NCBI GenBank assembly: GCA_034336665.1
Contig: JAPFBE010000003.1
Span: 61,361,352-61,425,351, forward strand
DNA from: Luscinia megarhynchos
Taxonomy: Eukaryota > Chordata > Aves > Passeriformes > Turdidae
Direction: 5' to 3'
Length of the DNA: 64,000 nucleotides
This document shows, piece by piece, positions 12,301 to 22,310 of this stretch. The position numbers and the translations under genes are program-made. Position 1 is the stretch's first letter. Every line of letters begins with the position of its first letter. The notes beneath the pieces were generated by a model. That model was not told where the DNA came from and ran no database searches. It was given only the letters and a program-made list of their open reading frames with translations.

Positions 12301-15300
12301 TGAAAAGGATAGTGTGGATGTAGTTGCTGAAAGAGCAGAAGGGATTGATAAACCAGCTTCTGTAGCAGCTATGGTGTAGAAGACTTGAAAAATAAGGTTC
12401 AACAATATGGAGTTTCTTTATAAAGATTCTCTAATAAATATTTCTCTTTTTTTCTTCCGAACAGGTCAAGTGCCAAGACTTTCCAAGGTCAATCTTTTTA
12501 CTTTATTAAGTCTCTGGATGGAGCTCTTTCCCTCAGCTGAGCAGCAGAAAAAATCGCAGGTAAAATGTCTGTGCTTATTGTTAATTGGTCTTTCTGAAGA
12601 GCTCATTCAGTGAATTTAACCCAACTGCTCTTTATATGACACATAGTCAGATGAAAAAAACTAAATCAACCAAATGTAATAAACTTTTTTCAAAAATTTC
12701 TTTGAAGTAGAAAAAATATCCAGTGGTGGGAGAAAAATAGCAAAATGGCTAAACAGCATGCTATTTCTGAAAAACTTTGAAAGGCAAGATATATATACCC
12801 CAAGAAGTGAAGCAAGCGCTAAAAAATGACAGGTGTTTTAAAGAGCACAACAAAGGAGGTGTGGTGTAAAGTGTGTAAAGTCAATATGATTGTTGGTGTA
12901 GAGAGACTCTTGGAATTACAGTGTTCATGGACTGTAGATGAGTTCTTTTATACAGTGGAGGTGTACACAAGTACTTGAAATGTTTGCTGATCAAGAACTT
13001 GTAGGTAACTACTTTAGTGACAAGGAAAAGAAACTGCCCTTTGAGAGTGGGTCTTCTCAATAGTAGCCAGTTACTCCTCAAAGTCAAGAGGCATTTTCAG
13101 ACTAACCTGGAACAGGTTTCCTTTTGTGATCAGCGTTGTTACTAGGCTCTAGGAAAATAACCTGAGTGACAATTAGGCCTCATTTTCAGAGCTGGGTATG
13201 TGCCAGGGTATATCCAAAAGAGGAATAAATGAGCAGCACCTGCAGCCTTCAAAAGCTGTTCGAAATTTAGCAATTCAGTTAGAAATGGCACTTGGCTTGT
13301 ATGTAGGGCTTTAGTAAAGTCTCATTTCTGTAACCACAAAGCAGTTGAATAATTTACAGATCTAAGGCAACAGGGTTCAGTGGCAGCTGGGTTGTGTACT
13401 GAGATCTGTTTCACCAGCTTCATCTAACTAGCTTGTATCCAGTTTTCTCACAATACGTGGGAATCCACATGTAATAGCTCTCGTCTGTGGTATGCAGACC
13501 TCTTTCAGGGAAGATTCTTTAGAACCAGGATTCCTTACATAAATGAAGTGATAGAAATAAAGCTAGAGAAGCTATTGGCTCCCAGGATGGTCAAGCTTAA
13601 GACAGAAATTAAATTAATGAGCATTTCCAGATGCTGGCTGATTCAAAGAAGTTTACAGCTATAATTCACAGAATTTTCTATGCTGCTTCTGGATTTTGTT
13701 ACAGGCAAAGCAATGACCAGGAAAAATCAAGAATTTGTGACAAGTCCCTCTTTGAAGCTTGACAGAGACACGGCACCCTGATATTAACAGGCACATGTGA
13801 AAACAAAATAACAACAACAAAAAGCTTAGGAAAGTGCAGATTGTTTACTGATTCATTTGTACTGAAGAGCTCTATGCTCTTCTGCTGGTTAGTTACTGTT
13901 ATGCAAGAAAGATCTGTAACATCTTTATGCACTCATTGTTGAAAAAAGTAAAATAATAATAATGCCTTTTTTTGTAGGTGAAAAAGAGTGGCCTAGTTGT
14001 GGTGAAAAATATGAAGATTATTGGTCTTCATTGCTCCAGTACAGATTTGCATGCTGGCCAGATTGCACTCATTAAACACGGATCAAGACTTAAAAACTGT
14101 GATCTTTATTTTTCCAGAAAACCATGTTCAACTTGTTTAAAAATGATTGTAAATGGTAAGCAATGACTGTAGTAAAGTAGGAGTAAATGCTAGGCTTGTG
14201 ATTGAAAACAGAAAGCCTGTTTTCTCTTTGAACTGTCCCAGTTGTGAATGCCAATCCATGATTTGTGTAGCCTGCATCGATGTTTTCCATAAGGGTGAAT
14301 GTCTGTTCCCTGGAGCTGATGGTCAAGAAAGTGAGGTCTGCTGCCAAGAGAAACATTGTTTCTCTGTAATGTGCAACCATTATTACTGGTGGTGCCTGTC
14401 TCTCGACTGGGATGCACTGCTGAGCTTCTGACTGTCCTTTTGCACTCTGCCAGAGCAGCCCTAAGCCTGATGACTAGGCTTAGATGGATGTATTTCTCCT
14501 TGTTTTCCCATTGCTTGTCACTGACACCAGGGAAGAGTGGGTTTTTATGCAGAAATCACAGGGAGTACTTAAGAGTTTCCTTTTCCCACGAGAGATGAAG
14601 ACAAACAAGATCATTCACTTCCAGAAATGAGATTTGCTGGTACAGCCCTTCTGTAAATATTGATTTTTTAATCTCAGCAGCAATGTCTCTCAGTGCTAAA
14701 TTCTTTTTGTGTGTTGCTAATTTGTCTGTTGGATGTAAGATGAAAAATTAGGCAGTCACAAAGATCTGAGAACTTGGGTAACTCAAATTTTTATCTGTAG
14801 TCTGATTATCAAGTTCGATAACCCTTGATATTTGTATCCACCAGCATTTTTGTTGTCTAGACTCCCATTAGGTAGGACTTGGGGCCTTAAAGTAGAACCA
14901 GGGTTAGGCAATAATATGTTGAATATGAGCTTTATGTTCCACTTCACTTGCATGTTCCTTCTGCTTCATTATCTTCTCTTCCAGCTGGGGTGAACAGGAT
15001 TTCTTACTGGCCTGCAGATCCTGAGATCAGTTTGCAGAATGAGGTATCCAATTCAACAAGTACTGAGGATGCAAGGCTGGATGCCAAAGCAGTGGAAAGA
15101 TTGAAGTCAAACAGTCGTGCTCGTGTGTGTGTGTTGCTTCAGCCTTTGGTGTGCTACATGGTGCAGTTTATTGAAGAAACTTCCACCAAGTTTGATTTTA
15201 TTCAGAAAATAGCAAAATCACAGCCTGACTGTAACATTGACTTTTATACTGCATGTAGGCAAGAGAGGATAAAAGAGTATGAAAGTTTATTTCTAATTTC

Positions 15301-18300
15301 AAATGAGGAAATGCACAAGCAAATACTGATGACAATAGGACTGGAGAACCTCTGTGAAAACCCGTACTTCAGCAACCTTAGGCAGAATATGAAAGATCTT
15401 GTCTTGGTCTTGGCATCAGTGGCTGCCAGTGTCCCAGTCTTTGGTTGCTTTGGATTTTATGAGAGTGGATCCCAACGAGCAAACGAAGCAGACGATCAGT
15501 GTTTGCCCCAGGACGTGGCAAGGCACTGTATGATTCAAGCCAGGCTGCTCGCATATCGGACAGGTGAGTCATTACCAGAGCACAGTGGGGTCTCATCAGC
15601 AGAGCAGGTTCCTGCTTTCAGTCTTATTCTTCCAAATACTTCTTGAGCAAGCTGCTCAGTTCCATTCCTACATGTGTGAAGCGAGTGCAACAGTAATTGT
15701 AAACACTCCCCAGGGGCACACAGTACTGTGTGTGGAAAGCTTTCCATGATGAAATAAGTGCAAGTATTTCACATACAGTGCTGGCAAACCCTGCCCTGCC
15801 AATGTGTCCAACGCCCAACTGAAAATAGAACAGGATGACATTTAAATTCTTCAAGCTGCTCTGAGGCTCTTTTTACTGAGGTCTCACAAGATGCTTCTGT
15901 TATCAAATAAATGTCAATATTTCAAGCAGATTATGTACAGTTCAGAAAAAAAGCAGTGAAATAATATCCTTCAGTAGGACATTAGGTACAGTTGTATTAA
16001 GTCTCCTAGTCCTAATGTTATTAGTTCAAGTGCTTATATGTCTGATGGGAATTCTCTTTGCACAGATGCTGGAGTTTTATGTCCAGGCTTCTGAGGTAGA
16101 AAGATAGTTACTGACTCTCTCTTGATAGAGATGACTTCTGTTAGCTGCTTTATTCTCCCTGAGTACCAATGCAGGAAAGTGATAATTTCTTCCAGAGAGT
16201 AGAATATGAAAACTTAAACCTTGATGGTACTCCACAGAGACATTTTTGTACTCTAGATATGATAGTTGCTTTTTTTAAGCCATTGTAAACAAACAAATAG
16301 TACATATATGAAGCTTAAACCAAAACTAATCCCTCAACACACCCATCCAAACCCAACCTATTAAGTCAGGTACCCTCAGCAAATTATGTCTCCAAAAAAT
16401 TGCAGAGGTCACATTTTTTAGATGTAATTCAGAAGTTTCATGGAACAAGTTACGAGTTCTTTGTACAGCTTCTATTATACAGAACAAGAAGGAATGACCA
16501 AGCTTGAGTACTCACTTTTGGGGTGACAAAGTTCAGGTTTATCTGTGGTATTCAGCCTGGACTCAGGTCTAGGGTTTGAGCCAATTTTTATTGCACTGTA
16601 ATGAAATTAAAATAAATAGCTCACACATGTATTTAGGTGCTTTACACTACTATATATATATATAATAATATATATGGGTGGATATAAAGGGAACAAGAAC
16701 ACAAGATGTTTTCTATGCTGGTTTAATCAGTCATTATCATCTTCTCTTCATCAGTGACTAATAAATACACAGAATATAAATGAACACAGCTTTGATAAAA
16801 TATATCTTTGGCAGGAAAGACCCTCTTTCAGTGATTGCATGTGATAGTGATACTAAAGATGATGGAAGTTATTCATGGAAACAGTGTGCTCTGCAATATT
16901 AATCAATGGAATCCTGAAATGTTTTTCTCCTTGATATGCTCTGTTTTAACTGGTCAAGATTCTCATCAGTAGCTACTGGGGAAGATTTTCAAGTGCCATA
17001 AAAACTATCCAAGTCACATAATGAAAGCTCTGTACCAGTTTTCCTATGGTACATAGGAATACACCCCCAAAACCCAGTTGTTAATATTTTATGTCTGAAT
17101 CAGGTATAAAATAGAACTCATTTTGATAGGACTTCAGACCACAGAACCATAAACTTAAGAAATTAAGTCATTAAATTACGTAGTAAACAACAAGAAGGTT
17201 TCTATCAGTTTGCTGTCTCACATTAGTGGATCTGTGTAGACACGCATTTTCTTATCTATGTGTTGGTTGCTTAATTTCATTTGTGAACAAATGTACACAG
17301 CAAAATCTTAGAATGACTGCCTTGCAGTAAGAGCACACCCAGCTTTTACAGTAGACTCATATGACTTCCACTCTTTTAATCTTTCTGCATTTCTTTCCTC
17401 CCGTTCACAAAGCAACAATAAATGTCATTCCATACTATAGAATATTATATGTTAATGTATAGGTAACTCAGAAGTGCTTTATTTGTTATTTACTCCTAAA
17501 ATGTTATGTATTTTAGAGGATCATAAAACGGGAGTTGGAGCTATTATTTGGGCAGAGGAAAAATCAGTAAGTATTGAAAAAATTACTTTTTCTTGCACTC
17601 ATAATTCATACACTGCCTTTGAACTTTTTATTTTCCTTAAAGTTGATCCACCTCTGTTTTTCATACACACACAGAGCTTTAGTAACTAAGTTAATGACTC
17701 GTTCATTGTTATGCCTTAAGATGAAGAGGAGGTATAAATGATTTTAGTAACTACAACAGTGTCTCTGCCTGCATTTTCAGCATGCCTGCTCCCCCAGTTT
17801 TTGTCAGTTATTCCAGGTGTCCTGGCTACAAGGTTTTGCCACAGCTGCTGATCAGGCAGCATGTGCCCTGGATGGCCCCTCTTGGCAGATCTTTTTAGGA
17901 GAGGTCTCAGTGCCATTATTGCCTGAGAGTCTCCTCAGGATACTTGTTGCAGTTGAAATACTGTGTGGGCTTTAACACATTCCTTTTTGTATCAAAGTAG
18001 TATTTTTCTATTAATATTGTTGCAGTGCTTTGTCCCATCTGAACGGAAAGTTTGTGTTTTTTCTGCTTATGCATGTTACCAATCCCAGGAAGCCTCATTC
18101 TTGCACAGATGCAACATACTCTTAATTTGTTTTTAGCGCTTCAGTCATAAGCTGCTTATTGCTGTTTTGTTTCTTTTTCTTATTTCAATCACCAGTTGTC
18201 TCTTACCAGCCCACTGGTTACTGGGTCTGTTAAAAGACAGGCAAAACACCGTCTCTGGCACATCAGGGATGAACTCCAGCTCTATTTAATCGTGTACATT

Positions 18301-21300
18301 GTTAAGGACTACAGCCTTCAAACTTGTTGTCCCAGCTGTCAGTATTACTTGCCAAAAGGAAAGCCTCAAAAGCCTGGTGCAGGTAACAGAGGTGTTACAC
18401 TTTACCCATGCAGCTTCTATGGGGCTCAGTGGAAAAGCTTGATACAGACATGGAGCAGTTGGCAAGAGCTGAGCTGTCTGGTCATGCAAAAGTATACATT
18501 GCACAGCACTTTGACTTAGAACTCAGTTAAAATACCTCCAAATTTGATGCTTTGTTTGCTGTTGCAGAGAGGCTGTGATGGAACAGGAGCAATGTATTTT
18601 GTAGGCTGTGGTTACAATGCCTTTCCTGTTGGATCTGAATATGCTGATTTTCCACATATGGATGATAAGCAAAAGGATCGGGAAATCAGGAAGTTCAGAT
18701 ACATTATCCATGCAGAGCAGAACGCCCTGACATTCAGGTAATGGCTTTATTCTTGCCACAGAGAAGAATGAGATGGTTTGGAAACAATTCCATGGTAAAT
18801 GCATGTTGTGGTTTAAGCCCAGTGGGGAAGGTGCACACCAGGCAGCCTCTCGCTCATCTGCCTGCCCCAGTGGAATTGGGAGAAGAATCAAAAGTAAGAC
18901 TTGTAGGTTGAGACAAGAACAGTTTAATAATTGAAACAAATTAAAATTAGCAGTAATAGTAGATAAAGATAAAACCCAAGGTAAAAGCAATTAACGCACA
19001 ATGCAATTGCTCACCAGCCGTTGATCAATGCCATATCCTGTCCCCAAACCCTGATCAATGTCCCTTCTATGTAACTTCCCCTGTTAATATACTGGGAGTG
19101 GCACTCTAGCATGGAATATCTGTTGGACCAGTTTGGGTCATCCTTTCTACTTCTTGTGCAGCTCCTCACTGCCAGAATATGAATCAAAACACTTGATTCA
19201 GAGTAAGCATTACTTAGCAACAACTAAAACATCAGTCTGTTTTCAACATTATTCTCATACTAAATCCTAAAGACAGCACTGCACAGCTGCTGAGAAGAAA
19301 TTAACTGTATTCCAGCCAAACTAGGACAATGTGTGATGTCACTGTGTGGTGAACTGTGGCAGTCCCAGTCTTTTTTATGCCTGTGATGTAGAAGTTGGAT
19401 ATGTATGGACACAGTCAGCTCCTGGGGTTTCTTCAGATTTCTTATATGAACTTGAGTTTTAAAGGATATTGGCTCCTTCAGTTATCCTTCAGATACAAGC
19501 GACTGGCTCTGCTTCTTGTTAGACCATGCTATAACCCAAAATGAGGAAGTGTGGCAGTTGAGGAAGCTTCCAACAATAATAGGTGTGGAGACATGGGATG
19601 GGTGTTGTTCGCAGATAGTGAAACCAAGCCACATTCCATTGTGTACTTGTGCACTTGATAAAGAGTAAGTTGTTTCTGAGAGTAAATAACACTTCTTTGC
19701 TTGCTTGTTGAGGTATCAAATTTGTCACAATGCAAAACTATCAAGATACAAACTCTGAAATTCTGTTTTCTGACTGCTGTAGGTGCCGAGAAATAAAGCC
19801 AGATGAGAGAAGCATGATATTTGTAACAAAATGTCCATGTGATGAATGTGTCCCTTTAATTAAAGGAGCTGGTATCAAGCAGATCTATGCAGGAGATGTT
19901 GATGCTGGAAAAAAGAAAGCAGACATATCCTATATGAAGTTTGGTGAACTTGAGGGTGTAAGCAAATTTACAGTAAGTGTCTAAATGTACTGTATTCTGA
20001 AAACTGGGGGCAGCATTGATGGGAGAGTAGAGTGAGCAGTCTCCTGCAGCCAGCATAGAGGAGCACTGTGCTGTTTAGTCAGGTGAGTGGAATTGAGAGG
20101 TTGCTCTGACACAGTTCTGGAGAGCAGTGCTGTGCCATGTGCCAGAAGGTGGGGCCAAGCGCCTCTGTTTTCTTTCTCTACATGGAGGATTTCCCCCTAA
20201 CTCACTGTTGTTGGAGGTGGTCTCTTCACATGGTTGTCTCCAAGCCTTCCCTGTCATGGCAGCTGCTTTGGGAGGTCACGGTGTGATTTTGTTGGCCCTT
20301 CTGGCAGCTCCCAAAAGAGCAGCGTTGGGTTTCGAATGTGCCGGTGCACCTGCAGTCAGGACACTCTCTGTGACAGACTGCAGCAGTCGGTGTGAGCAGC
20401 CTCATTCCCCTTCTCAAGGGCGTTATTGGCTGCATGCCTATAGTAGTTATTTGTCCTCAAAGCAAGTGTCTTCAAGAGGGAGTCCTTCATTCCTCACCTC
20501 ACCCCTAATTGTGCCTCTTCAGTGAAGGCCTGTAGGCTACTTTTGCTCTCTCACTTTGCTCCTTATTCTGTCATCTGGAAAAGTAAACATTTTCTTCTTC
20601 TCTTACCAGTGGCAACTAAGTCCATTGCACACTAATGCACTTGAATTCCATGACCCTACAGCCAGGGAAAGTAAGTATTTTTTCATTAATTCCTTTTATG
20701 ACTGAAATCAGTAAGTGAGATCACATTTTAAACCAACCTAATTCCCTCCGGTGTTGTTTATTTTAATTAGTCTTGGTTTCAGTGAGTTAAATTTTACTAT
20801 GAAAAGTTTTCTGAGATTTTTAAATAGATGAGCTAACTGTAATAGGTAATAACTGTAATTGGTGAACTAACTTGTAACAAAATGTTTGGCATTGACACAC
20901 ATTACAAAATCTAGGAATGCTATTATGAAGGTCAGCAACGTGCTGTTTGGCATGTAGATAATTTCAGAACTTCATGTTTTAAATTTTGTTCTAGAAAGAC
21001 TTTTTAGATTGTGTTCTATAAAGAGTACCATTATTTTTCAAGAGAAATTGAACTGGACTCCTTCAAACATTTATATATGTTCTGCAGAACATTTAGGTGC
21101 TTTTATATTTGTGTATATATATATATGCACACGTATATTAAAAAGGTCACAAAATCCTTGTTGACATGCACCCCTGTAGCAAGGGAGCTGTCATCTTTTC
21201 AAAACAGAGTTTAGGTGTCTTACTTTGAAGCCTGTTTGTGCTACAAAAGAGACCCACCATAGGCGTCTACTGTCAGCTACCAATCCTTAAAATGTTACTT

Positions 21301-21987
21301 ATCCAGAAGAGGAAAACAACGTGGAAAATGGCAGCTATATAATTTTTGTACTTCAAACATGAAGATGTATTGAGTACTGTGCTAGGAGCATAAAAAAGAC
21401 TGAAGGTAGTTTTTGTGGCACACAAATAGCCACATACTCCGAGCAAATTCCTAACATGTACTGGAGAGATTAATGGAGAAGTCTTTTTGTTAGTTTCTTC
21501 CTTATGGGCTGGGGGAAGGGAGGAGGGAAGGGCTCAGAACAGTGTTCATGGCATTAGTGATCACTGCAAAATGTTAGGGCTTGTTTGTCCCTCTCTCTTA
21601 ATGGTTTTTAGATCCAGCTGGAGAAAGATTAATCCTGGAGTATTTTGTTTGACAACTTTTAACAGGGCTCATTTCTCTAACAGTTTTCTTTAATGTGGTG
21701 TGCCTGCATTTTCAATACTGAGCTAGTTTAAGTTCTTCTCTTTCCTTGGTGTATTCCTCTTAGCTATGATTATTGCATGTTCCTCTATAAAGGAAAGAAG
21801 ACAATGTCCACCCCGGTCCCCACCCCCAGTGTTATTCCAATGTGCCTGTCCATGCTGAGTATTAGGCTTTGCTTGCTGTTGTATTAATGCTCCGTGCATG
21901 TTTTTCTCCTTAGATGGGGTCCAGAAAACAAAATCGCTGGATGACCAGCAGCACCAAAGCAAGAAACTGTGTCTTGGTCATTACTGA
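9034..21987 (+). CDS. CDADC1: CDADC1: cytidine and dCMP deaminase domain-containing protein 1 (nine exons)
   Basis: Joining 9034-9106, 12465-12559, 13978-14155, 14985-15563, 17517-17566, 18568-18737, 19783-19972, 20610-20670 and 21914-21987 gives 489 codons plus stop, with all phases matching and all GT..AG introns. The protein follows human CDADC1 (514 residues, from memory) almost throughout. It has two deaminase folds. The first carries HAG at 81-83 and PCSTC at 105-109, so the catalytic Glu is Gly. The second carries an intact HAE at 373-375 and PCDEC at 400-404, giving one His and two Cys zinc ligands plus the proton-shuttling Glu. The family is reported to deaminate dCTP (recent literature, from memory), feeding the dUMP/dTTP pool. 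About 25 residues that follow exon 2 in human are absent here. It converges with CAB39L. Confidence 0.96.
9107..12464 (+). other. CDADC1 intron 1
   Basis: 3.4 kb with donor GTGAGC and acceptor TTCCGAACAG. It holds the end of the CpG island and an abrupt A/T-rich repeat at 9397-9731. Nothing else is recognised; open frames here have no splice or homology support. Confidence 0.85.
9397..9731. repeat. AT-rich low-complexity tract, TATA/ATAC microsatellite
   Basis: Alternating TA and TACATA/TGTATA runs cover about 335 bp, starting within 50 bases of the GC-rich island edge and ending at a TATATATATATATCTCTCC run. Confidence 0.9.
12465..12559 (+). CDS. CDADC1: CDADC1 coding exon 2
   Basis: 95 bases, completing Gly25 and encoding QVPRLSKVNLFTLLSLWMEL and on to KKSQ. 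It matches the human N-terminal helix region. Acceptor AACAG, donor GTAAAA. It ends in phase 0. Confidence 0.95.
12560..13977 (+). other. CDADC1 intron 2; a human exon counterpart is not seen here
   Basis: 1.4 kb. Human CDADC1 has about 25 extra residues between the segments coded by exon 2 and by the next exon here. I found no phase 0-0 exon in this intron that matches them. A good acceptor at 13701-13704 precedes a short open stretch in the wrong phase. The direct exon 2 to exon 3 join is in frame. Confidence 0.6.
13978..14155 (+). CDS. CDADC1: CDADC1 coding exon 3, degenerate deaminase domain
   Basis: 178 bases, residues 57-115 plus one base. It encodes the first deaminase domain: LVVVKNMKIIGLHCSS, then LHAGQIA (HAG at 81-83 where active enzymes have HAE), and RKPCSTC (105-109). 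The Cys pair and the His are kept but the catalytic Glu is Gly, as in human. A regulatory or structural role is therefore more likely than catalysis. Acceptor TTTGTAG, donor GTAAGC. Confidence 0.96.
14156..14984 (+). other. CDADC1 intron 3
   Basis: 829 bases, donor GTAAGC, acceptor CTCTTCCAG. Nothing else is recognised. Confidence 0.85.
14985..15563 (+). CDS. CDADC1: CDADC1 coding exon 4 (largest exon)
   Basis: 579 bases: residue 116 (split), 192 full codons, and one base of residue 309. It encodes the end of domain 1 (AGVNRISYWPADPEISL) and the linker between domains, including LKSNSRARVCVLLQPLVCYM, NEEMHKQILMTIGLENLCEN and ARHCMIQARLLAYRT. These blocks match the human protein closely. The segment around residues 276-295 is more divergent. 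Donor GTGAGT. Confidence 0.96.
15564..17516 (+). other. CDADC1 intron 4
   Basis: 1.95 kb with donor GTGAGT and acceptor TGTATTTTAG. It has a small TA run near 16650-16675. No other feature is recognised. Confidence 0.85.
17517..17566 (+). CDS. CDADC1: CDADC1 coding exon 5
   Basis: 50 bases, completing Glu309 and encoding DHKTGVGAIIWAEEKS (310-325), the first strands of the second deaminase domain. Donor GTAAGT. Confidence 0.95.
17567..18567 (+). other. CDADC1 intron 5
   Basis: 1.0 kb, acceptor TTGCTGTTGCAG. No repeat is recognised. Confidence 0.85.
18568..18737 (+). CDS. CDADC1: CDADC1 coding exon 6, catalytic HAE motif
   Basis: 170 bases, residues 326-381 plus two bases. It runs RGCDGTGAMYFVGCGYNAFP, then the conserved YADFPHMDDKQKDREIRKF, then IIHAEQNALTF. 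His373 is a zinc ligand and Glu375 the catalytic acid/base. Donor GTAATG. A minus-strand 155-codon frame over this exon is a shadow. Confidence 0.97.
18738..19782 (+). other. CDADC1 intron 6, contains a solo LTR
   Basis: 1.05 kb, half of it an LTR (18804-19328). Donor GTAATG, acceptor GACTGCTGTAG. The rest is unremarkable. Confidence 0.85.
18804..19328 (+). mobile_element. Solo LTR of an avian endogenous retrovirus (family A)
   Basis: 525 bp beginning TGTTGTGGTTTAAGCCC and ending AACTAGGACA, i.e. TG...CA. The inner blocks (AACAGTTTAATAATTGAAAC, CACAATGCAATTGCTCACCA, TGGAATATC, CTTCTTGTGCAGCTCC) match an LTR type common in passerine genomes, probably ERVL-like, from memory. Flanking 5-mers are ATGCA (18799-18803) and ATGTG (19329-19333). 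They could be one ATGCG duplication with CpG decay on opposite strands. No internal retroviral genes are present. The same family recurs at 55857-56414. Confidence 0.85.
19783..19972 (+). CDS. CDADC1: CDADC1 coding exon 7, zinc-binding PCxxC
   Basis: 190 bases, completing Arg382 and encoding 383-445. It includes RSMIFVTKCPCDECVPLIKG, with zinc ligands Cys401 and Cys404, then AGIKQIYAGDVD and KKADISYMKFGELEGVSKFT. Donor GTAAGT. It is almost identical to human. Confidence 0.97.
19973..20609 (+). other. CDADC1 intron 7
   Basis: 637 bases. The acceptor has a long pyrimidine tract (TTTTCTTCTTCTCTTACCAG). A 132-codon open frame inside it has no support. Confidence 0.85.
20610..20670 (+). CDS. CDADC1: CDADC1 coding exon 8
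   Basis: 61 bases encoding WQLSPLHTNALEFHDPTARE (446-465) plus one base. This C-terminal region is poorly conserved against human beyond the first residues (WQL.P). Donor GTAAGT. Confidence 0.93.
20671..21913 (+). other. CDADC1 intron 8
   Basis: 1.24 kb with a short TA run near 21113. Acceptor TTTTTCTCCTTAG. Nothing else is recognised. Confidence 0.85.
21914..21987 (+). CDS. CDADC1: CDADC1 coding exon 9, C-terminus and stop
   Basis: 74 bases, completing Asn466 and encoding GVQKTKSLDDQQHQSKKLCL then GHY and TGA (21985-21987). The tail lines up with the human end (QHQDKKLRLGIH), which fixes the frame and the stop. Confidence 0.94.
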
Positions 21988-22310
21988 ATAATTAAGCACT
22001 TCCTGCAGTCTTGCTTCATACTTTTTTTATAATACAGCCTGTTTGCACTTTCAAATAAGAAAGAGTTTTATTTATTGTTTGGAAAGTGAATTTTAGATTA
22101 AGTTTATTTATGATGTCTTTAATGTTTTACAGTGTTGCCTGAAGGTCTTTTTAATTTAGAAGCTCCTGGCGAAAAAATGCTGCTTGTATTTTTCTGTGAA
22201 AGTAACTGGGTGGCTGATCATTTTTAACACATTAAAAAAATATACTCAAAGTTCATTGGTGGTAGATCAGAGTAATAATAAAATGGTGTCTTGTTTGCTT
22301 GGGGTATGGA
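21988..22310 (+). other. CDADC1 3' UTR, short form
   Basis: The untranslated region follows the TGA. The end is inferred from the poly(A) signal at 22277-22282. Longer forms could use AATAAA at 23325-23330 or 24236-24241. Confidence 0.55.
22277..22282 (+). terminator. Candidate CDADC1 poly(A) signal AATAAA
   Basis: A canonical hexamer 290 bases after the stop codon, followed by a GT/T-rich stretch (TGGTGTCTTGTTTGCTTGGG) that fits a downstream element. It is the best-placed signal, but cleavage is not proven. Confidence 0.6.

Larger units (their letters stand above)
8973..12540 (+). promoter_or_regulatory. Overlapping upstream ORF of CDADC1 (spliced, 69 codons)
   Basis: An ATG at 8973 lies in an excellent initiation context (G at -3, G at +4), 61 bases upstream of the main start and out of frame with it. 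In the spliced message the frame crosses the exon 1/exon 2 junction (9106 to 12465) and ends at TGA 12538-12540, inside the CDADC1 coding region. If transcription starts upstream of 8973, it would compete with the weak-context main start at 9034. It exists only if the leader is long enough, which the sequence alone cannot show. Confidence 0.4.

Noticed and set aside
13190..13207. Possible 18-base phase 0-0 microexon in CDADC1 intron 2 (SWVCAR)
   Set aside because: It has a good acceptor (CATTTTCAG) and a GT after it, but no likeness to the human segment, and such matches arise easily by chance.
18523..18990. 155-codon minus-strand frame
   Set aside because: Antisense shadow of CDADC1 exon 6 and part of the adjacent LTR.
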